This document shows positions 1 to 7,032 of a stretch of 64,000 nucleotides of DNA, piece after piece. The first letter of the stretch is position 1; the number at the start of each line of letters is the position of its first letter. The notes beneath the pieces are model-generated. The model was not told the origin of the DNA. It did not search any database and was given only the letters and a program-made list of their open reading frames with translations. The stretch comes from Nocardioides marmotae. GTDB taxonomy: Bacteria > Actinomycetota > Actinomycetes > Propionibacteriales > Nocardioidaceae. The position numbers and the translations under genes are program-made. The stretch lies in contig NZ_CP053660.1 in the NCBI RefSeq assembly GCF_013177455.1, positions 1,178,001 to 1,242,000 on the forward strand, given 5' to 3'.

Positions 1-2
1 GG

Positions 3-620
3 GCCCTGCTCGCCGACGAGCGTCGGGCCTTCGCCGACGTCCTCGAGCGTCTCGGCCCGGATGACTGGGCGACGCCGAGCCTCTGCGCCGGCTGGACGGT
101 CAAGGACGTCGTCGCCCACACGATGGTGGGGCCGACGGCCTCGATCCGCGAGGTGATGTGGGCGATGGCCCGCTCCCGCTTCGACTTCGACACCGCGAAC
201 CGGCGGCTCGCCGCCGCCCGGGCCGCGCGGACGCCCGCGGAGCTGGTCGCGCTGGTGCGCGAGCACGCCGACAGCCGCTTCCACCCGCCCGGGCACGACT
301 GGCACGCCCCGGTCACCGACCTGCTCGTGCACCGGCTCGACTGCCTGGTGCCGCTCGGCGTCGTCGACCCCCGCCCGGCGGCGGCCTGGCAGGAGGCGCT
401 GCCGTTCCTCCTCTCGCGGCGCGCCCGGCACGGGTTCATCCCGGCGGGACTGCCCGAGCTGACCTACGTGGCGCCCGACATCGGGTGGAGCGCGGGGTCG
501 GGGGAGCGGGTCGAGGCCCCGGCCGAGGTGCTCGCCCTGGCCATCACCCGCCGCCCCGCGCGCAACGACGAGCTCACCGGCCCCGGCGCCGCCGCCCTGG
601 CGGAGTGGTCGCGGGCCTGA
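3..620 (+). CDS. DinB/maleylpyruvate isomerase-like protein (5' end outside window)
   Basis: The reading frame is open from the first bases of the window, so the start lies upstream. The visible 205 residues show the WTVxDVVAH segment near the N-terminus and a later LLVHRLDCLVPLG segment, which mark the mycothiol-dependent maleylpyruvate isomerase / DinB superfamily (TIGR03083-like). In that family a His from the first motif and acidic/His residues of the second bind a metal. The next gene is a paralogue with the same motifs. The substrate cannot be told; these proteins are usually annotated only at family level. Confidence 0.75.
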   Translation, partial: ALLADERRAFADVLERLGPDDWATPSLCAGWTVKDVVAHTMVGPTASIREVMWAMARSRFDFDTANRRLAAARAARTPAELVALVREHADSRFHPPGHDWHAPVTDLLVHRLDCLVPLGVVDPRPAAAWQEALPFLLSRRARHGFIPAGLPELTYVAPDIGWSAGSGERVEAPAEVLALAITRRPARNDELTGPGAAALAEWSRA

Positions 621-621
621 C

Positions 622-645
622 CCGGCCGTCGACGACGACGGCCGG
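622..645 (+). terminator. Hairpin terminator after the first gene
   Basis: A perfect 9-bp stem (622-630 with 637-645) and a 6-nt loop begin 2 nt after the stop codon. There is no strong T-run, as is common in actinobacteria. Confidence 0.55.
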
Positions 646-646
646 C

Positions 647-670
647 GGATCGACCGGATCGACCGGATCG
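647..670. repeat. Short tandem repeat GGATCGACC
   Basis: Two full copies (647-655 and 656-664) and a partial third (665-670) of the 9-mer GGATCGACC lie just before the next gene. The repeat is probably slippage-derived; no function is evident. Confidence 0.5.
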
Positions 671-708
671 GGGATGCGCGTTCCCGTCGGCGGGGGCACC
701 ATGGACGG

Positions 709-1350
709 ATGGCCGATCCCGGCGGGCTCTGGGACACGATCGCCGTCGAGCGCACGGCGTTCGCGGACCTGCTCGCCAGCCTGACGCCGGAGCAGTGGGC
801 CACGCGGAGCCTCTGCCCGGCGTGGACGGTGCACGACGTGGTCGCCCACCTGGTCAGCGCCCAGGACGCCGGGGTCCGCGTCAAGCTGGGGGCCGCGGTG
901 CGGGCCCGGGGCGTCCCGAGCCGGGTCACCGAGGTGCTGGCCGAGCAGTACGCCGCCCGGTCGCCCGCCGAGCTCGTCTCCTGGCTGCGCGACCACCCCG
1001 ACAGCCGGTTCGCCCCACCCGGCATGGGTCCGCGCGCGACGCTGGTCGACGTCCTGGTCCACCGCCTCGACGTCGCGGTGCCGCTCGGGATCGCCGTCGA
1101 CCGGCCACCGGAGCCGTGGGGCCCGGCGCTGGACTTCCTGCTCAGCCGTACGCCGATGCTGGGCGTGCTGCGCCGCGGGTTCCCGCGAGCGGCGTACCGC
1201 GCCACCGACCTCGACTGGAGCCACGGGACGGGCGCGGAGGTGCACGGCCCCGCCGCCGCCCTCGGCTCGGTCCTCGCCGGCCGCGCCGCTCTCGTCGACC
1301 GGCTCGGCGGCCCCGGGGTCGACGCCGTGCGCGCCTGGGCCGGGGCCTGA
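709..1350 (+). CDS. DinB/maleylpyruvate isomerase-like protein
   Basis: 213 residues. The N-terminal half carries WTVHDVVAHL (His47) and the middle carries DVLVHRLD (Asp114, His118), the likely metal ligands of the DinB/MDMPI fold. Length and motifs fit the TIGR03083 family of predicted mycothiol-dependent enzymes. The ATG at 709 follows a purine-rich stretch; another ATG at 701 is out of frame. The gene is a tandem paralogue of the one upstream, separated by about 90 bp with a terminator-like hairpin, so the two probably arose by duplication but need not be co-transcribed. The reaction is unknown. Confidence 0.8.
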   Translation: MADPGGLWDTIAVERTAFADLLASLTPEQWATRSLCPAWTVHDVVAHLVSAQDAGVRVKLGAAVRARGVPSRVTEVLAEQYAARSPAELVSWLRDHPDSRFAPPGMGPRATLVDVLVHRLDVAVPLGIAVDRPPEPWGPALDFLLSRTPMLGVLRRGFPRAAYRATDLDWSHGTGAEVHGPAAALGSVLAGRAALVDRLGGPGVDAVRAWAGA

Positions 1351-1428
1351 GGGAACAGGGGTGCGGCCCGCGTGGTTGACCCCGTAGACTCCGGTCTGCG
1401 GCCTCGCGCCGTGCTTCACAACTCAAGA

Positions 1429-1799
1429 GGGGCTGATCGGTTTCGACTTGGGACGTTAGTCCCAGGGGAAGCGGGTCGAGGAGCCAGCGTCATCTCGTAA
1501 ACGATCGCTGGAAACCAATAACTGCCAACGCTAAGCGCAGTTCCTTCGCTCTCGCTGCCTGAGCAGTGATCGAAGCGTCAGACCGGGCATCCGTCTCCGT
1601 CCCGGACCCTGGCGTCATCTAGGAGACTTGCTGCTCACTCCGGGTCACGGAGGGTGAGCGGGACTATTCCGTGACTGAGCCTGTCGGGGACGTGTCCGTG
1701 CGAGCCCCGGGGCCGAGAAAAGCGACATCACGGACTGCACCCGGAGAAGACCTGGTTCGACGCTCGAGGACGCGGGTTCGATTCCCGCCAGCTCCACCA
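1429..1799 (+). ncRNA. ssrA: tmRNA (transfer-messenger RNA)
   Basis: The 5' end GGGGCTGATCGG pairs with the 3' end CAGCTCC to form a 7-bp acceptor stem (one G-U), followed by the encoded ACCA. The T-arm GGGTTCGATTCCC lies just before the 3' end. An internal reading frame at 1524-1562 encodes the degradation tag ANAKRSSFALAA and a TGA, the FALAA ending being typical of actinobacteria. With SmpB, tmRNA rescues stalled ribosomes and tags the unfinished proteins for proteolysis. The gene stands alone between the DinB-like gene and a small membrane-protein gene. Confidence 0.97.
1524..1562 (+). other. tmRNA tag reading frame
   Basis: The resume codon GCC at 1524 starts ANAKRSSFALAA followed by TGA. 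The Ala start and the ALAA end are the standard recognition features of the tag. Confidence 0.93.
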
Positions 1800-1830
1800 C
1801 CCGGCCAAGGCCGGGTCAGCCCTCTTCGAT

Positions 1831-1861
1831 GAGAGCCGCCCCCGATCCGGGGGCGGCTCTC
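1831..1861 (+). terminator. Terminator of ssrA
   Basis: A perfect 13-14 bp stem (GAGAGCCGCCCCC and its complement) with a tiny loop, 32 nt after the tmRNA 3' end. It is followed by CGTCGTTCTG. Confidence 0.85.
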
Positions 1862-2037
1862 GTCGTTCTGGCGAGCTCGTGCCGCCGCCCCAGCAGTCCT
1901 CCTGGAGGTACTTCATGGACTGGTCGGGGCGGATCTGGATGGTTTCCTGGGTGCAGCACTTGGGGAGGGCGTCGCCTGGCGCGACGACGGCGGGGGGACG
2001 TTGGGTCTACCGGAAAGCCGTTGCCGCCTGTGGTGGC

Positions 2038-2442
2038 CTACCGGGCCCGACGCGTCTTCGTGACGGCCGTGACCGAGACCGCGACCAGAACCACGGCGAC
2101 CGCGAGGAACGGCCACGGGCTCCACCGCTCCGCGCAGCTGGTCCCGTCGGCGAGCGTCTCGCAGACCGTCCCGGGCCCGTCGCGGTTGACCCAGGCGAGG
2201 TAGAGCGGCGCAGCGGCCAGGCCACCGACGGCGGCGGTGGCAGAGGAGTTCTGCAGGGGCTTCCAGAGGCAGCCGACGACCAGCAGCGCGAGGCCGACGG
2301 GAAGCAAGAAGATTCCGATGGTCAGCAGGCCGACGACACCGAAACCGACAACGGCTCCGGTGAGCGCCCACCAGGCGTACGACCACGGCGGCGGACGCAA
2401 CGAGGCTGAGGGTCCTGCCTGGGACAGCGGCGTCTGGGTCAT
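2038..2442 (-). CDS. Small membrane protein of unknown function
   Basis: 134 residues. After a short Pro/Ser-rich cytoplasmic start there are two closely spaced hydrophobic segments (about residues 27-60), a short loop, a further hydrophobic stretch, an extracytoplasmic-looking loop with two Cys (TVCETLADGTSCAERW), and a C-terminal membrane segment ending in basic residues (KTRRAR). This topology with a possible disulfide loop supports a real gene. No family is recognised. It lies alone, facing the tmRNA terminator. Confidence 0.6.
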   Translation of the reverse strand: MTQTPLSQAGPSASLRPPPWSYAWWALTGAVVGFGVVGLLTIGIFLLPVGLALLVVGCLWKPLQNSSATAAVGGLAAAPLYLAWVNRDGPGTVCETLADGTSCAERWSPWPFLAVAVVLVAVSVTAVTKTRRAR

Positions 2443-2694
2443 GAGCGGCTCACCTTGTCGGGGGCCCGGAAATGGATCTTCCAGCCGTAAGTGGAGTTCT
2501 CAATTAGAGCACCGTGTGCAACTACTGGCTGGCCGTGTGCAGGCATGACGTCGGGTGCCGATACTCGGATTCGATTCAGGCGACACGCGGCATTTCGGGG
2601 AAGCCCTCACCACGGGGTCTTCGCAGGAATCAGCGGAGATCTTCGCAGCATGGCCGGTCCCGGTGGGTCACCCACCGAGAGCCAGCCCTCTTGA
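2443..2694. other. Intergenic stretch with no convincing gene
   Basis: About 250 bp upstream of the small membrane-protein gene hold its likely promoter region. A tRNA-like GATTCGATTC near 2570 has no matching acceptor or anticodon arm. Nothing else is recognisable. Confidence 0.4.
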
Positions 2695-2733
2695 ACGAGA
2701 GCCGCTCCGACACCACGTCGGCGCGGCTCTCGT
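2695..2733 (-). terminator. Terminator of the FemAB-like gene; copy of the ssrA terminator module
   Basis: The outer stem is 2695-2705 with 2723-2733 (ACGAGAGCCGC and complement), and the inner stem is 2707-2711 with 2717-2721. It lies just past the minus-strand stop at 2743. The flank CAGCCCTCTT plus GAGAGCCGC resembles the ssrA terminator at about 1819-1861. Confidence 0.7.
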
Positions 2734-2742
2734 GTGCGTCGG

Positions 2743-3825
2743 TCACCTCACGGCGTGCGCGCGGGAGGTCACCGCGACGACGCTGCGACGCGCCAGCCGG
2801 CGACCGGTGCGGGTGGCGCGGCGCACGGGGATCGGTTCGAGGACGTAGCCGGCGTACGGCACGGCCGTGGCACCGAAGCCTTCCTTGAAACGCGCCAGGC
2901 TGGTGCCGGGCGTGCTGATGCCGAAGGAGTAGCGCGCGGCGCCGCGGGCGCAGGCCTCCTTGATCGCGAGGCGGTGGAGCAGGGCGTTCGCGCGGACCGG
3001 GCCGGCGAGCGGCAGGCTCATCGCGCCGCGCCAGTACTCGACGTTCGGGCCGTGGGTGAGCACGATGATGGCGGCCGCGGGCCGGCCCTCGACGAAGGCC
3101 ATCCACGTCACGCACGCCTCGCCGAACCCGCGCGCGACCTGCTGGAGCTTGTCCAGCGACTCATCCCGGGCGGCCCGCCGGCGCGCGAGCCAGGCCGGCA
3201 TGCCGCTGCCCTCGGCCCAGCGGCGGACCGACTCCTGGTACAGCGGCACGAACAGGGGCAGCAGCCGGCCCGTGGTGTCTCGCTCCACCACCACGTCGCT
3301 GCGCTCGGCCTTGCGCACCGCGCGCCGCACCGAGCTGCTGAACAGGTGCGTCCACACGTCCTCGAACCCGCCGGTGGTGTCGAGCTCGTAGCCGTGCTTG
3401 GCGGTCGCGTACGACCAGGGCGCCGCGTGCCGCCACCGGTCGTCGAGGCGGGGGTTGGGGACGATCACCAGCGGCCCGGACCCGGCCAGCAGCGCGACCA
3501 CCGCTCGCGCGTCGGCGGCGTCGTGGACGCCGTCCTCGGCGACCAGCCCGCCGTTCGCCCACCGACTCGGCATCGACGAGCGGGTGGCCGCCGGCGCGGG
3601 GACGCCGGTCCGCCGCACCATCGGCAGGACGAGCCGCCGGCCCTCGGGGCTGCGCAGCTCCAGCGAGGCGTCCCGGTACGGGCCGGTCGTGCACAGCGCG
3701 TCCACCCAGGCCGGGGCCTGGGACGGCAGGGCGTACGGGTCGGTCCTCATCAGCGCCTCCCACGTCGGGCGCACCGCCGGGACCACCTCCCAGGCGTGGC
3801 GGCGCAGGCTGCTGGACACGATCAT
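2743..3825 (-). CDS. FemAB/GNAT-fold acyltransferase-like protein
   Basis: 360 residues. The C-terminal two thirds look like a GNAT acyltransferase of the FemAB/BioF2 type: the segment with SSSVRRAVRKAER, then FVPLYQESVRRWAEG, then MAFVEGRPAAAIIVL with NVEYWRGAM, then NALLHRLAIKEACARGAARYSFGIS and LARFKEGFGA near the end. The last resembles the KxGFG motif of lipid II:glycine glycyltransferase relatives. In that family an aminoacyl or acyl group is transferred onto cell-wall or polysaccharide precursors; the substrate here is unknown. The ATG at 3825 is the only sensible start. The gene stands alone with its own terminator. Confidence 0.7.
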   Translation of the reverse strand: MIVSSSLRRHAWEVVPAVRPTWEALMRTDPYALPSQAPAWVDALCTTGPYRDASLELRSPEGRRLVLPMVRRTGVPAPAATRSSMPSRWANGGLVAEDGVHDAADARAVVALLAGSGPLVIVPNPRLDDRWRHAAPWSYATAKHGYELDTTGGFEDVWTHLFSSSVRRAVRKAERSDVVVERDTTGRLLPLFVPLYQESVRRWAEGSGMPAWLARRRAARDESLDKLQQVARGFGEACVTWMAFVEGRPAAAIIVLTHGPNVEYWRGAMSLPLAGPVRANALLHRLAIKEACARGAARYSFGISTPGTSLARFKEGFGATAVPYAGYVLEPIPVRRATRTGRRLARRSVVAVTSRAHAVR

Positions 3826-4403
3826 GGGTCATCCCTCCTCGTCCCGGGGCAAAGGCTCCCTCGGCTTCACCACCCAGGCTGCGCTCCCATCCCTGCGGGT
3901 GAGGCCGCCAGCAGACGACAATCCCCTCGTTGCGGTATGCCGCGGCCACCCGAGGCGCCGGTGCATCCTGCCCAGGAATCCCGCCGGCGGCTGAGGTGCT
4001 GGGCGCTACCCCGACCGGGTCCGGCGGTGGGCGGACTCAGCGGTGGACCGGCCGTCTGAGGCCTCCCGCTGGTCCGCCAACGACGCCACTCAGCATCGGC
4101 TACCACACCGTGACCGGCGCAGCCAGTCACGACGGGGGCTTCGCGGGCAAGAGGCGCACTGGGCTGCGGCTCCCGGGCAGGACGACGTCGAGGTCCTGCA
4201 GCGGGGATTCGAGTGCCCAGTTCCCGGTCGGGTCAGTCACCGGGGCGTCGCCTTGCTCCGTCGCTGGGCGAAACGCCACCGATGGCGCGCCCCATGGGTA
4301 GCCTGCTGCCGTCATGAGCTCCGAAGCCGACCCGCAGCGCCTGGCGGCGACAGCGGGCCCGCGTGGTCATCGTCCGACAGCTCAAGGCCGCCGACAGCTG
4401 ACC
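3826..4403. other. Long intergenic stretch upstream of the AraC gene
   Basis: About 580 bp between the divergent FemAB-like and AraC-family genes. I see no RNA gene, no strong hairpin and no convincing coding frame except a weak minus-strand one at 4127-4315. It may hold the two promoters and decayed sequence. Confidence 0.35.
4127..4315 (-). CDS. Doubtful 62-residue ORF divergent from the AraC gene
   Basis: An ATG-initiated frame of 62 residues with a soluble, fairly normal composition around TDPTGNWALESPLQDLD. It starts head to head with the possible upstream start of the AraC-family gene. No family is recognised and there is no clear ribosome-binding site. It could be a truncated gene once controlled by the AraC regulator, or chance. 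Confidence 0.2.
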   Translation of the reverse strand: MTAAGYPWGAPSVAFRPATEQGDAPVTDPTGNWALESPLQDLDVVLPGSRSPVRLLPAKPPS

Positions 4404-5186
4404 ATGGCGACCGACCTCACGGCCTCGCCGGAACGGATCCGTGGGTTCCTGTGGGCCACCGAGTTCCTGGTGGTCACGAACTTCCTGCAGGCCGAGCCGC
4501 ATGCCCATGGCGCCCTCCAGCTTTCCGTGGGGCTCGAGGGAGCGCCCCGGGCGAAGCTGGACGGCGAGTGGCGGCAGGTGGCTGGCCTGATCGTGAACAC
4601 CGGGGCCGAGCACGGCTTCGAGTGCGCGGGCGCGCTGACGGCGATCGGCTGGGTGGAGTCGGAGAGCCCGGCCGGCCGGTTCCTGCGGGGGAGCCTGCTC
4701 CGCGACCGGGACTGGGTCTCCCTCGACGAGGCCACCACCGAGGCGCTGCGGGCGAGCCTCGCCGGGGTCTTCGACGCCGACTGCGACACCGCGCACCGCA
4801 GGTGGCGCTCGGCGCTCGAGGTGCTGGGCGCTCGGGCACTGACCGAGGACGCGCACGACCCGCGGATCCGCGCCGTGCTGGACCACCTGCGCGCCGTACC
4901 CACGCCCCCGCCGACGGTCGAGGACCTGTGCCGCATCTCCCACCTGAGCGAGAGCCGCCTCCAGCACGTCTTCCGGGAGCAGGTCGGGGTGCCGATCCGG
5001 CGCTACCTGCTCTGGCACCGCTACATGGTGGCGATGCGGCACCTTTCGGCCGGCGCCAGCGCCACCGATGCCGCACACGCGGCCGGGTTCGCGGACAGTG
5101 CCCACTTCACCCGGACCGCGCGCACGGTCAACGGATTCACGCCGACCAAGATGCCCTTCCGGGAGTGGCTGACATCCTGCCCCTGA
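4404..5186 (+). CDS. AraC-family transcriptional regulator
   Basis: 260 residues from the ATG at 4404. An in-frame ATG at 4314 would add 30 low-complexity residues and is less likely. The N-terminal half is a cupin-like sensor domain: PHAHGALQLSVGLEG, then a Trp-Arg-Gln segment, matching the AraC_binding type with an early His. The C-terminal 90 residues hold two helix-turn-helix motifs (VEDLCRISHLSESRLQHVFREQ, then ATDAAHAAGFADSAHFTRTARTVNGFTP), the AraC/XylS signature. The ligand is unknown. No target gene is obvious; the neighbours are a secreted protein (convergent) and an empty stretch. Confidence 0.88.
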   Translation: MATDLTASPERIRGFLWATEFLVVTNFLQAEPHAHGALQLSVGLEGAPRAKLDGEWRQVAGLIVNTGAEHGFECAGALTAIGWVESESPAGRFLRGSLLRDRDWVSLDEATTEALRASLAGVFDADCDTAHRRWRSALEVLGARALTEDAHDPRIRAVLDHLRAVPTPPPTVEDLCRISHLSESRLQHVFREQVGVPIRRYLLWHRYMVAMRHLSAGASATDAAHAAGFADSAHFTRTARTVNGFTPTKMPFREWLTSCP

Positions 5187-5201
5187 CGCGACGGTGCGGT
5201 C

Positions 5202-5597
5202 TCAGCGCTTGACGCGGATGCTCCGCACGGTGCCGGTGAACGTGGGGTCCTGGACCACGATGTAGCCACAGGTGTAGACGCGCTTGGGCCCGTCATACGT
5301 GCTGTCGATGTTGATGAACTTCTCCTGGGTGCCCTCGATGAAGGCCGGCCCGTCGTCCTTCAGCTTGTGCGTCTGATAGGTCGCGCCGTCGTCGCAGTAG
5401 CGGACGAAGTCGGTCCGCTGGGCCTTGGGGGGCTTGACGGCCTGGACGGCCTGGACGGGCTTGACGGCCTTGGCAGTCCCGATGGCGTACGCCGAGCGCT
5501 CGGGGGCGGGCACCATGCCGGCGGCGGTGGTCGCGAGGGCGGCGGTGCTGGTGACGACGGCGGTCGCGAGGACGGCGGTCTTGATCAGTGAGTTCAT
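5202..5597 (-). CDS. Small secreted protein of unknown function
   Basis: 131 residues from the ATG at 5597; the frame is open further upstream but the residues there are Arg-rich and non-native. MNSLIKTAVLATAVVTSTAALA is a good Sec signal peptide. It is followed by a low-complexity linker (VKPVQAVQAVKPPKA) and a compact domain with two Cys (RYCDDGATY and YTCGYIVVQD), likely a disulfide. No family is recognised. It is convergent with the AraC gene at 15 bp distance. Confidence 0.7.
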   Translation of the reverse strand: MNSLIKTAVLATAVVTSTAALATTAAGMVPAPERSAYAIGTAKAVKPVQAVQAVKPPKAQRTDFVRYCDDGATYQTHKLKDDGPAFIEGTQEKFINIDSTYDGPKRVYTCGYIVVQDPTFTGTVRSIRVKR

Positions 5598-5755
5598 GTG
5601 CAGGACTCTGTCGCGGGCCGGCCGGGCCGGCCTTGAACGTTCCTGCTGATCTCGGCGGGGCCACCGCGGGGCCGAGGTCGTTCCGCGGGCGGTCAGGGCC
5701 CCTCGACGAGATCGAGCTGGGACTCTCTGCAAGGCTGCGACGGCTCGCCCCACGC

Positions 5756-5785
5756 GACGACGTGCACCTGCGGAAGGACCACTGA
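5756..5785 (+). pseudogene. Remnant of a GNAT acetyltransferase C-terminus
   Basis: The ten codons before the nucleotidyltransferase gene read DDVHLRKDH-stop, close to the DVHLRKDL-stop that ends the GNAT gene at 10707. About 23 of 27 bases agree in the last 27 nt. No upstream GNAT sequence precedes it, so only the tail survives. Confidence 0.45.
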
Positions 5786-5788
5786 CCG

Positions 5789-6448
5789 ATGACGGCTCCC
5801 AGTCGCGTCCCGCTCATCCGCACGGCGGACGAGCAGGCCGAGGAAGACGCGTTCCTGGCGCTCTACGGGGCGTGGGAGCCGATGGACCCGCCCACCTTCG
5901 CGAGGGAGATGGAGGGCTTCGACCGCCCCTGGTGGGTCGTGGGCGGCTGGGCCATCGAGGCGGCGACCGGCTATCGCCGCGAGCACGAGGACACCGACGT
6001 GTCCATCCTGGCGTGCGACGTCCCCGCGTTCGTGGAGTTCATGACGGGGCGCTGGCACGTCTGGAACAACGTCGGGGGAGTCCTCCACCCGCTCGGAGAC
6101 CGCTGGCCCACGGTCGACGAGCCGGCCAGCCAGCTGTGGCTCCGCGCCCATGCGGCGGCTCCCTGGGTCGTCGACATCCCGCTCACCCCGGATGTCGACG
6201 GCAGGTGGACCAACAAGCTCCTGCCCGACCACGTCGACGAGGTCGAGAACGTCACCTGGGTCGGCGACGACGGCGTCCGCTACCTGCGCCCGGAGATCGT
6301 CCTCATCTACAAGGCCCGCCTGCGGCGTACCAAGGACGAGCCCGACTTCGAGGCGACCCTGCCGACGCTCACCGCCGAGCGCCGGGCCTGGCTGCGGACG
6401 TCCCTCGAAGCGCTCGTCCCCGACCACCACTGGCTCGAACGGCTCTGA
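5789..6448 (+). CDS. Nucleotidyltransferase-fold protein (aminoglycoside nucleotidyltransferase-like)
   Basis: 219 residues. WWVVGGWAIEAATGYRREHEDTDVSIL around residues 48-74 is the minimal nucleotidyltransferase signature: a Gly-Gly-Trp turn followed by an acidic Asp-x-Asp-like pair and an RxHxD context. It resembles AadB/LinB-type and related families that adenylate small molecules. Length fits. Substrate and any resistance role are unproven. The ATG at 5789 follows the GNAT remnant by 3 nt. A 30-bp piece of this gene (5870-5899) recurs at 8781-8810 fused to a transglutaminase tail, so the gene was once duplicated together with its downstream neighbour. Confidence 0.72.
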   Translation: MTAPSRVPLIRTADEQAEEDAFLALYGAWEPMDPPTFAREMEGFDRPWWVVGGWAIEAATGYRREHEDTDVSILACDVPAFVEFMTGRWHVWNNVGGVLHPLGDRWPTVDEPASQLWLRAHAAAPWVVDIPLTPDVDGRWTNKLLPDHVDEVENVTWVGDDGVRYLRPEIVLIYKARLRRTKDEPDFEATLPTLTAERRAWLRTSLEALVPDHHWLERL

Positions 6449-6449
6449 C

Positions 6450-6794
6450 GTGGATCTCATCGTGCAGGACCCCGACGACTACCTCGCCGCCGACGAGGTC
6501 ATCGACAGCGGGCACCCCGAGGTCCGCGCCCTCGTCTCCGAGCTGCGGGCCGCCCATCGCGGCGACGTCGACTACGCCCGAGCCGCCTTCGAGTGGGTCC
6601 GGGTCAACGTCTCGCACTCCTTCGACGTCCAGGATCCGCGCGTCACGCTCACGGCCAGCGAGGCGCTGTGAGCGGGTGGGCCTCTGCTATGCCAGGGCGC
6701 ACCTGCTCACCGCGCTGCTGAGGGCCGAGGGCATTCCCACCGGCCTTTCCTCGCCCTCTACCAGCAGGGACTGCCGTCGGCTCTGGCGAGCTGA
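6450..6794 (+). pseudogene. Transglutaminase-like protein, frameshifted and internally deleted
   Basis: A GTG at 6450 overlaps the upstream stop region and opens a frame matching the N-terminus of the roughly 200-residue transglutaminase-like family (YLAADEVIDSGHPEVRALV, then AFEWVRVNVSHSFD). At about 6669 the frame stops, but shifting frame restores ERVGLCYARAHLLTALLRAEGIP, the conserved segment with the catalytic Cys. The sequence then jumps to the family's last residues (LALYQQGLPSALAS-stop, ending 6794) in a third frame, so the middle with the His and Asp is missing. One frameshift plus one internal deletion make it non-functional. A remnant of a second copy is at 8811-8968. Confidence 0.75.
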
Positions 6795-6829
6795 CGCGCG
6801 AACGTCGCCACGTCGGTGTGCTGCTCGAC
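6749..6829 (+). repeat. 81-bp direct repeat, copy A
   Basis: Matches 8923-9003 with only a few mismatches (offset 2174). It covers the last 15 codons of the transglutaminase frame plus 35 bp beyond the stop codon. It shows that a segment, not only a gene, was duplicated. Confidence 0.85.
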
Positions 6830-6949
6830 CCGCACCGTCCGTGCCGCCCCTGACCGTCCGTGGTCGGGGGCGCCTTGATCGTCTGGCTCGCCGGCGTCGG
6901 CTTCAGACGGCGATCGATGACCTGCCCGAAGCCGGCATCATCCTCGCGG

Positions 6950-7006
6950 TACGACCCCACCGCCGGCACCGGCGGCATGCTCTCGCTGGCCGGGGAGCAC
7001 CTGCTG
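6950..7006 (+). pseudogene. Short fragment resembling type I restriction methylase HsdM motif I
   Basis: Nineteen codons read YDPTAGTGGMLSLAGEHLL, which matches the SAM-binding DPxxGTGGML...A..HL motif of HsdM-type N6-adenine methylases. Nothing before or after matches the family. It appears to be a relic of a lost restriction-modification gene. Confidence 0.5.
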
Positions 7007-7032
7007 TGCGACGGGGCAGGGGGGAGCGGCGC

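Noticed and set aside
1728..1916. A 62-codon minus-strand frame with WRESNPRPRASNQVF
   Set aside because: It is antisense to the 3' end of the tmRNA and its terminator. The same false protein is often annotated opposite ssrA.
2560..2590. tRNA-like GATTCGATTC stretch
   Set aside because: No acceptor, D or anticodon arm can be built around it. Possibly a trace of an ssrA-end duplication but too short to call.
1429..2742. Genomic island or prophage integrated at ssrA
   Set aside because: No integrase or phage gene is near and the only gene inside is a small membrane protein. Only a terminator-like repeat hints at it.
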